Below are positions 42,120 to 46,363 of a DNA stretch of 46,363 nt, piece after piece. The translations under genes were made by a program, and so were the position numbers. The DNA comes from a virus. Location: IMG/VR virus record IMGVR_UViG_3300038457_000122, positions 1-46,363 of that record, one strand, 5' to 3'. The notes beneath the pieces are model-generated. The model did no database searches. It saw only the letters and a list, made by a program, of their open reading frames with translations, and had not been told where the DNA came from. Within the stretch, counting starts at the first letter, position 1. Each line of letters begins with the position of its first letter.

Positions 42120-42368
42120 ATGGAGAACTACCTGAAGTTCGAGGCTGCCGTCACTTTCGGCGCAGCCAACTCCGACCAAAAACAAATTCTGCAGCCGATC
42201 CGGGCCGCCACGCTGGCGATGGCGCGCACCATCTACGACGGCCTGCCCGATAACCAGCGGCGCCGGGAGGCTGCCCGCAACCTGCTCACGACCTGGCACC
42301 TGGCCAGCGAGAGCTGCATCGGCGCCGTGCACCCGGCACACACCGCGTCCAACGCCGGCGCCGCGTAA
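42120..42368 (+). CDS. Small helical protein
   Basis: 82 residues: NYLKFEAAVTFGAANSDQKQ, then IRAATLAMARTIYDGLPDNQ and a second helix (RREAARNLLTTWHLASESCI). Two helices split by LPD-N with an Arg-x-x-A pattern recall the Acb2/Tad1-like (DUF7681) helical proteins that soak up cyclic nucleotides, but the match is loose. It shares an operon with the HTH gene and ends before the terminator. Confidence 0.6.
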   Translation: MENYLKFEAAVTFGAANSDQKQILQPIRAATLAMARTIYDGLPDNQRRREAARNLLTTWHLASESCIGAVHPAHTASNAGAA

Positions 42369-42410
42369 CGAGTTGGCGACGCACGCACCGCCAGGGCGCG
42401 CCTGGCCAAG

Positions 42411-42461
42411 GCCGCGGCTCTCCGGGCAGCTCAGTCCGGACGCCGCGGCTTTTTTGTTTTT
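42411..42461 (+). terminator. Rho-independent terminator
   Basis: GCCGCGGC (42411-42418) pairs with an identical self-complementary GCCGCGGC (42442-42449), with an inner TCCGG/CCGGA stem (42421-42425, 42436-42440), then TTTTTTGTTTTT (42450-42461). The best intrinsic terminator in the window; ends the rightward unit 41783-42368. The stretch 42462-42596 that follows shows no convincing gene. Confidence 0.9.
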
Positions 42462-42596
42462 GGCCCCGGGCGTCTACATTTGTCCGCCTGCGGGGCCGCG
42501 AGCGGGCTCGCAAACGCGGGCGTTCCGGCCGCGGCCCGCGGCGTCGGCGGAATGGGCATGCGCAAAAAGCGACCGCTTTCCAACAAAATAAAGGGG

Positions 42597-43331
42597 CTAC
42601 TTGCGGGACTTCAGTGGTTTGACTTGCGGGGCGACCCTCGCACGCCTTTGTTGCGCACCCCCTGGAGGGTGCTTTAGGGCCATCCTCAGCGTCGATTCCC
42701 CGACGCCGAGTTTACGCGCGATCGCGCGCCAACTCATCCCCTGTTTCCGCAGCTCCGCCGCCTTGCCGCGATCGAACACCTTGAACGGCCGCCCCAGCCT
42801 CACTCCCTTATTCCGGGCCGTCTCCAGCCCCGCCTTAGTCCTCTCGCTGATCCGCAGCCGCTCCTGCTTGGCCACCCACGCGAAAATCGGGAGGATCAGC
42901 TCCCCGGCCGGCCCCGAGGTTCGGAAGAACGGCTCAGTGTACGATTCCAAGAGCACCCCATAGTCCGCCAGGCGCCTGACGTGCAGCAACGTCTCTAAAG
43001 GCCCTTCGCGCGTCAGGCGGTCCAGCGCCCACACCAGCAGGACCTCGAACTTCCTCTTGCTGGCGTCGTCGAACATCCGCTGCATGGCCTCCCGCTCCGC
43101 GGTCTTGCCGCTGGCCCGGTCGGTGTACTCGATCGCTTCCCAGCCCTTCGCCGCCGCGTAGCGCCTCAGCTCGATCAGTTGGTTCTCGGGGTCCTGCCCC
43201 TGGTAGGCGTTGCAAGTGCAGCGCGGATGCGCGCAGCCCTTCTTTTTCTTGCTGTGCTCGTCGTGGAGGTGTCCGCAGCTCTCGCGGGTGCAGCGTTCCT
43301 TCGACACGCGGGCGTAGATGGCCGCCTTCAT
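42597..43331 (-). CDS. Serine recombinase (resolvase/invertase family)
   Basis: 244 residues. Catalytic Ser10 (IYARVSKE), LVWALDRLTRE (R105, D104) and the long E-helix region (QERLRISERTKAGLETARNKG) are clear; residues 190-218 form the C-terminal HTH (RKQGMSWRAIARKLGVGEST). An insertion at 11-41 carries C14, C19, H21, H23, H26, C33, H35, C38, C40, unlike typical resolvases. It cuts and rejoins DNA at short sites, perhaps resolving dimers, inverting a segment or integrating. The last gene of a leftward unit from 44692. Confidence 0.88.
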   Translation of the reverse strand: MKAAIYARVSKERCTRESCGHLHDEHSKKKKGCAHPRCTCNAYQGQDPENQLIELRRYAAAKGWEAIEYTDRASGKTAEREAMQRMFDDASKRKFEVLLVWALDRLTREGPLETLLHVRRLADYGVLLESYTEPFFRTSGPAGELILPIFAWVAKQERLRISERTKAGLETARNKGVRLGRPFKVFDRGKAAELRKQGMSWRAIARKLGVGESTLRMALKHPPGGAQQRRARVAPQVKPLKSRK

Positions 43332-43334
43332 GGG

Positions 43335-43604
43335 CTAGCCTCTCAGTCCCGACAGCCGCTCGCGGCGTTCGTATTCCTCCCGATCCTTCTCCGGATCGTA
43401 GACCGCACCATCCGGAAAACGGTGGGACTCCAGCTCGCCGATTCGCGAATGGACCGCGTCAAGGACCGGCTTGGCCGCCGGATTATTCAATCGGTCGATT
43501 GTCTCGACGATCCGACGCAACTCGGGGATCTTCATGGCTATCGCCAGGTTGATCTGCGCCGCCCAGACGTTAGAGGCGGCCTGTTGAGGTTTTTGGACTT
43601 TCAT
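43335..43604 (-). CDS. Small hypothetical protein
   Basis: 89 residues: NVWAAQINLAIAMKIPELRR (helical), then charged and ending in ERLSGLRG. Not recognised. It lies between the intact serine recombinase gene and the relic of another, with its start 4 bases after the relic's stop. It may be a partner gene. Confidence 0.58.
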   Translation of the reverse strand: MKVQKPQQAASNVWAAQINLAIAMKIPELRRIVETIDRLNNPAAKPVLDAVHSRIGELESHRFPDGAVYDPEKDREEYERRERLSGLRG

Positions 43605-43607
43605 TTT

Positions 43608-43658
43608 CTAGGACTTCGCTTTCTTCGTGGACACGCGCGCGTAGATAGCGACTCTCAT
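43608..43658 (-). pseudogene. Relic of a second serine recombinase N-terminus
   Basis: ATG at 43658 encodes MRVAIYARVSTKKAKS and then TAG at 43608. The first 11 residues are the universal start of serine recombinases with the catalytic Ser (YARVST). Sequence differs from the intact gene's start (MKAAIYARVSKE), so it is not a recent tandem copy. The rest is gone; a small gene (43335-43604) now follows. It might still serve for coupling. Confidence 0.6.
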
Positions 43659-43663
43659 CCCCG

Positions 43664-43888
43664 TCACTTGCCGAGCAGGCGCCGGTCCGCGGCCTCTCTG
43701 ATTTCCAGCCGGATCTCCGCCCGCATTTCCTTCATCTCCGCGCGGAGTACTTCCTTGGTGGCCTCCATCTGCTTTTGCAGCGAGTCGAAGCGGTCCTGGT
43801 TGCGCTTATCGAAATTGGAGGCCATCGTCCAAAGCGCGATCAGCACCCCCGCGGCCGCGGCAATCGTGGTCAGCATGTTCGGATTCAT
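43664..43888 (-). CDS. Small membrane-anchored coiled-coil protein
   Basis: 74 residues. One membrane helix (TIAAAAGVLIALWTMASNF, about 8-26), then a coiled coil (RFDSLQKQMEATKEVLRAEM, about 33-66). Layout resembles XhlA-like or spanin-like proteins, but no family can be claimed. Coupled by ATGA to the gene before. Confidence 0.6.
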   Translation of the reverse strand: MNPNMLTTIAAAAGVLIALWTMASNFDKRNQDRFDSLQKQMEATKEVLRAEMKEMRAEIRLEIREAADRRLLGK

Positions 43889-44469
43889 CTGGCCGCCTTC
43901 CCGGTCATAACCACGACATCCGCCCCAGGGAAACAGGCCTCGGAAACAGTCAGATCGCTGTCGGCAAGGGGCCTCAGCTTCTCCGCCAGCCGGTGGAGCT
44001 CGTCGGCTCTGCCCTGGTTCCGCTGCGAGCGTGCGTTGTACCTGGCTTCGTAGCCGAGGAATTCTGACACCTTGACCAGCCCAAGGCTCAGCGCCCTTCT
44101 GTCCACCTGAATGGTTTCCGGTAGATGGTCGAATCCGGGCAGAGAAAACTGTGCGTATCTCGCCTGCTCGCGGTAATATGCAGAGACCTTCAGGTTGATG
44201 AGGTCCGCGAGACCATCGATCACTATCTGTGTCTGGATCTTCTTCCACAGCGATTGCTTCGTGAGTCGGTAGTAAACCGAGCGAAATAGGGGTCCAGTTC
44301 CGCTCTGAATTGATACCGTTTTTGTGCGTTTTTCATGTCTGTTTCGCTCTCGTTTCATAGCGGTTTTCGCCCTCGGCACGGGAGCCAGAAGGGACCCCTT
44401 CCGTTTAAGGGCGGCCGTAATCGCGCCATCAATTGCCTGGTTCAGCGTAAATCTCAGTTTCCCGTCCAT
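43885..44469 (-). CDS. Hypothetical protein
   Basis: 194 residues. Basic N-terminus (KRERNRHEKRTKTV), helical middle (LWKKIQTQIVIDGLADLINL) and a C-terminal helix-sheet part. I do not recognise it. Codon usage is more AT-rich in places than its neighbours, as if from another source. Starts 8 bases after the preceding gene's stop. Confidence 0.55.
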   Translation of the reverse strand: MDGKLRFTLNQAIDGAITAALKRKGSLLAPVPRAKTAMKRERNRHEKRTKTVSIQSGTGPLFRSVYYRLTKQSLWKKIQTQIVIDGLADLINLKVSAYYREQARYAQFSLPGFDHLPETIQVDRRALSLGLVKVSEFLGYEARYNARSQRNQGRADELHRLAEKLRPLADSDLTVSEACFPGADVVVMTGKAAR

Positions 44470-44476
44470 GGTTCGT

Positions 44477-44692
44477 TCACCTGCCTTTCTTCCCCTTTGC
44501 CAGCTTGGCCTTCTTGACCCCAGCCTTCTTCTTGGGTGGCCGGCCGCGCCCCTTCGATACCGTGTCCCAGTGCGGCTGCTTGCATTTCGGGCAATGCTCC
44601 GGGCGCCCGTCGATCCGCTTTACCCACGCGTGGCCGCATCGGAGACAGTCGCAAATCTTTTCCGCCGGAATCGGCATAATATTCGCAATCAT
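44477..44692 (-). CDS. Zinc-ribbon protein with basic tail
   Basis: 71 residues. C14/C16/C19 and C34/C37 (CDCLRC, CPKC) form a zinc ribbon; the tail GRGRPPKKKAGVKKAKLAKG has an AT-hook-like GRPPKKK and would bind DNA. First gene of the leftward unit; AGGAGA precedes the ATG. A chromatin-like or regulatory role is plausible. Confidence 0.7.
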   Translation of the reverse strand: MIANIMPIPAEKICDCLRCGHAWVKRIDGRPEHCPKCKQPHWDTVSKGRGRPPKKKAGVKKAKLAKGKKGR

Positions 44693-44742
44693 AACAGTTT
44701 CTCCTGTTGCCTATAATTCATAATCAATGATAACATATTTCT
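44693..44742. promoter_or_regulatory. AT-rich divergent promoter region
   Basis: A 50-bp AT-rich island in GC-rich DNA between divergent genes. On the plus strand TATAAT (44712-44717) is a perfect -10 box with TTGCC just ahead; no good -35 at 17 bases, so an extended -10-type promoter is likely. Start would be near 44724, leaving about 20 bases before the ATG at 44743, with no Shine-Dalgarno. Confidence 0.5.
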
Positions 44743-45039
44743 ATGAACGCTTTCGATCGATTCAACCAAGCCCCACCGGAGACAGAAGAGACCTGGCTCC
44801 GGAGGGAAGAAGAGGCAGAACGCTTTGAGATGCGCCGTCACCTGGCCCTCCAGCAGGCCTGGTCGATGGCAGAGGAAGAAACCCACGTCCGCGGGGCGGC
44901 GGACTTCGACCCGGATAACGCCCTGCTGGCTGAGTCCGGATGCACGCCCGAGGAAGCCGCGGCGTTTGTCGCGCTGGTCGCCCCGAGGCCGCCGCGCATC
45001 GCGCGCCTGCAGATGAGCCTGTTCGAGGAGGTGGCCTGA
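44743..45039 (+). CDS. Small acidic protein with a C-terminal clamp-binding motif
   Basis: 98 residues, first gene of a rightward set. Charged N-terminus (EETWLRREEEAERFEMRRHL); the C-terminus ends RLQMSLFEEVA. QMSLF matches the bacterial sliding-clamp consensus Qx(S/D)LF, suggesting it binds the beta clamp of the host polymerase. Small phage proteins of this kind can hijack or block replication. Inference; no family known. Confidence 0.6.
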   Translation: MNAFDRFNQAPPETEETWLRREEEAERFEMRRHLALQQAWSMAEEETHVRGAADFDPDNALLAESGCTPEEAAAFVALVAPRPPRIARLQMSLFEEVA

Positions 45040-45227
45040 TGCTGACCGTCCTCATCCTCACCCAACTCGCCCAGGCCCAACGCGCCGCCGAGCGCATCCA
45101 GCAGGCGCAGTACTGCGCGGCCGTCGAGCTGCGCGCCCAACACAGAGAGATCGTCCAGGCGCAGCCGGTAAGCCACCTGGAGCCCGAGCTCGTCGAAGCT
45201 CACCGGCGATTCCAGGAGGGAACGTAA
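45039..45227 (+). CDS. Small helical protein
   Basis: 62 residues starting MLTVLILTQLAQAQRAAERI. The first 13 residues are hydrophobic and may be a short membrane or signal segment, followed by an amphipathic helix. ATG overlaps the previous stop (TGATG) with GAGGAGG ahead. Unknown. Confidence 0.55.
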   Translation: MLTVLILTQLAQAQRAAERIQQAQYCAAVELRAQHREIVQAQPVSHLEPELVEAHRRFQEGT

Positions 45228-45812
45228 ATGCCCCGCGAAGTCGTAGAGTTCCAGCCCAACGTGCCCCTGCGGATCGCCTTGGCCTACGCCGCCGGCAAGA
45301 CGATCGAGTCGCGCTTCGGCGAGCGCGTGATGTTCAGCCTGGCCGATGGCCGCGTGATGTTCCTGGACCTCGCCGCCGCCCAGAAAGTCAACGATCTGAA
45401 ACCGCGGCCCAATCAACCCTTCTACATCGTCAAGAACCAGGAATCGAGAAGGGGAAGTCCGATCGAGTGGCGCGCCTGGCCGTGTCCCGACGCGGCTTGC
45501 GGCGAGCAGCCGGATGGGACCTTCGTAGTGCCGGGTCAACCGGAGCGGGCGTCTTCAGCGCCCGCCCCGGCTCTGCCGGCGTCGTTTCCGGCGCCAGCAA
45601 GCAACACCAACGGCAATGGTAGCGCATCCACAGGCCACCCCTGGGAGCAAACCCTGCTGGCGCAGACCAGCGCCCTCATCGACGTGTACGCCGCGGCCCT
45701 GGCCTATAGCTCCGGGAAATACGGCAACACCGTCAAGCCGGACGACGTGCGCAACCTGCTCACCACCTGCTGGGTCTCCCAGACCAGGAATGGCGGACCC
45801 CATGTGGCGTAA
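45228..45812 (+). CDS. Hypothetical protein with two-part layout
   Basis: 194 residues. N-terminal beta-rich half (VPLRIALAYAAGKTIESRFG, then VMFSLADGRVMFLDL), a Pro/Ala linker (about 100-125) and a C-terminal helical domain (TSALIDVYAAALAYSSGKYG, then VRNLLTT). The last part resembles the RNLLTTW of the 42120 gene in sequence but not clearly in fold. Starts one base after the previous stop. Confidence 0.6.
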   Translation: MPREVVEFQPNVPLRIALAYAAGKTIESRFGERVMFSLADGRVMFLDLAAAQKVNDLKPRPNQPFYIVKNQESRRGSPIEWRAWPCPDAACGEQPDGTFVVPGQPERASSAPAPALPASFPAPASNTNGNGSASTGHPWEQTLLAQTSALIDVYAAALAYSSGKYGNTVKPDDVRNLLTTCWVSQTRNGGPHVA

Positions 45813-45909
45813 CCTCGGCGCCGTCCTGCTGATCGCACTATACGTCTGTGTAGTGTTCGTAGGTGTGCGCCTGGTGTGGCGCGCGTTTCATCCGCGGGGG
45901 CCGCGATGA
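45790..45909 (+). CDS. Small single-pass membrane protein
   Basis: 39 residues from ATG 45790 (or 35 from ATG 45802). One membrane helix (LGAVLLIALYVCVVFVGVRLV) and a basic end (WRAFHPRGPR). ATGA overlap with the next gene. Unknown; a membrane effector or holin-like peptide cannot be excluded. Confidence 0.5.
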   Translation: MADPMWRNLGAVLLIALYVCVVFVGVRLVWRAFHPRGPR

Positions 45910-46265
45910 GCGCCCTGGCGAGTTGGCTCATGTACGCGGTGCACGGGCAGACCGTGCGCCGCCGCGGCCGTCGGCGATCCCGCCGCTGTCGGCCGGCGCG
46001 GAGCTGGAAGTACCGCGCGTGGATCCGCTCGCTGCCGTCCGCCGTCTCGGGCCTGCCCGGGTGCGAGGCGGCCCACACCGGCGACGATGGAGGCATGTCG
46101 CAGAAGCCGTCCGACTACAGTTGCATCCCGCTGACCTGGTCCGAGCACCGCGAGTATCACCGGCTCGGCCGCGCGGGGTTCGAAGGCCTGCATCGGCTGA
46201 GCTGCCGCGAGATCGTCCGGCGGCTCAATCACGACTCGTTCGCGTATTCTCAGGGGGTCAAATGA
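45906..46265 (+). CDS. DUF968/HNH-like protein lacking its first Cys pair
   Basis: 119 residues. From residue 33: KYRAWIRSLPSAVSGLPGCE, AAHTG, GGMSQKPSDYSCIPLTWSEH and a REYHRLG end align with the DUF968 HNH-type family. The first CxxC is Ser-x-x-Ser here (45/48), while C53, H57, H81 and H85 remain, so zinc and nuclease competence are in doubt. In the left copy, base 17 changes Ser111 to Trp. Starts inside the preceding stop (ATGA) and overlaps the HTH gene. Confidence 0.72.
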   Translation: MSALASWLMYAVHGQTVRRRGRRRSRRCRPARSWKYRAWIRSLPSAVSGLPGCEAAHTGDDGGMSQKPSDYSCIPLTWSEHREYHRLGRAGFEGLHRLSCREIVRRLNHDSFAYSQGVK

Positions 46266-46363
46266 CGAAAAAACACAGGGCTTGGACCGCTGAGCAGAAA
46301 AAGCTGGTCCTCGATTTCGCCAAGGAAGACGGGGCGCAGGCTGCGTCGACGAAGTTCGGCGTT
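46221..46363. repeat. Terminal direct repeat, right copy
   Basis: Right-hand copy of bases 1-143 (C at 46237 where the left copy has G at 17). It repeats the circle junction and is not a biological repeat if the molecule is circular. Confidence 0.93.
46262..46363 (+). CDS. Start of the HTH gene, cut by the window edge
   Basis: First 34 codons of the HTH protein described at base 42, repeated through the circle overlap. Its ATG overlaps the stop of the DUF968-like gene (ATGA), which shows how the gene at base 42 is coupled. Confidence 0.9.
   Translation, partial: MTKKHRAWTAEQKKLVLDFAKEDGAQAASTKFGV

Noticed and set aside
42480-42677. Rightward 65-residue frame after the terminator
   Set aside because: Follows a strong terminator, overlaps the serine recombinase 3' end and has no ribosome site.
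1-46363. tRNA genes, reverse transcriptase or diversity-generating element
   Set aside because: No cloverleaf-like stretch, RT motif or template/variable repeat pair was seen on reading; absence cannot be proven without a scan.

Overview
The window looks like the complete genome of a temperate tailed phage written as an opened circle. Its first 143 bases recur as its last 143 (1-143 and 46221-46363, one mismatch), so the molecule is about 46.2 kb, circular or terminally redundant, and the gene starting at base 42 is cut again at the right edge. A tyrosine integrase, terminase small and large subunits, a P22-like portal, scaffold-like, cement-like and major capsid proteins, two adaptor-like proteins, a nozzle-like protein, tail-fibre and ejection-like proteins, and the lack of any tape measure or sheath point to a short-tailed (podovirus-like) virion. 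The DNA is GC-rich. The style of several small proteins (a DUF968-like protein with Ser in place of its first Cys pair, a zinc-finger/HTH regulator) reminds me of Acidobacteriota, but that host assignment is inference.

Layout: (1) A rightward set of small genes runs from 44743 through the circle junction to 371 and ends at a 13-bp-arm inverted repeat. (2) A short rightward gene (600-782) converges on the leftward integrase (785-1720). (3) From 2089 to 7140 a rightward operon of tightly overlapping genes encodes a possible replication-type protein, HNH and ASCH proteins and several zinc-finger miniproteins, ending at a hairpin at 7089-7122. (4) From 41708 down to 7147 runs one long leftward late operon: small genes, terminase, portal, scaffold, cement, capsid (terminator after capsid), surface and fibre proteins, adaptors, nozzle, a large tail protein, a GNAT acetyltransferase, ejection-type proteins, a 1895-residue multidomain protein and last a zinc-finger/HTH putative transcription regulator. 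(5) A short rightward regulatory unit at 41783-42368 (LuxR-type HTH plus a small helical protein) ends at a strong intrinsic terminator. (6) A leftward unit (44692 to 42597) ends in a serine recombinase.

The most unusual points are: a perfect 167-bp inverted repeat 22 kb apart that links the start of the replication-type gene to a cassette with an opposite-strand gene inside the late operon; two late-operon proteins with clear Sec signal peptides (a fibre-like protein and an SGNH hydrolase); a giant putative virion protein carrying ParB-like and PBECR-type nuclease-like regions; a coding relic of a second serine recombinase; a serine recombinase with a Cys/His-rich insertion; and many tiny zinc-finger proteins. 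I recognised no DNA polymerase, helicase, endolysin or CI-type repressor, so replication probably leans on the host, and lysis and immunity genes are unidentified.
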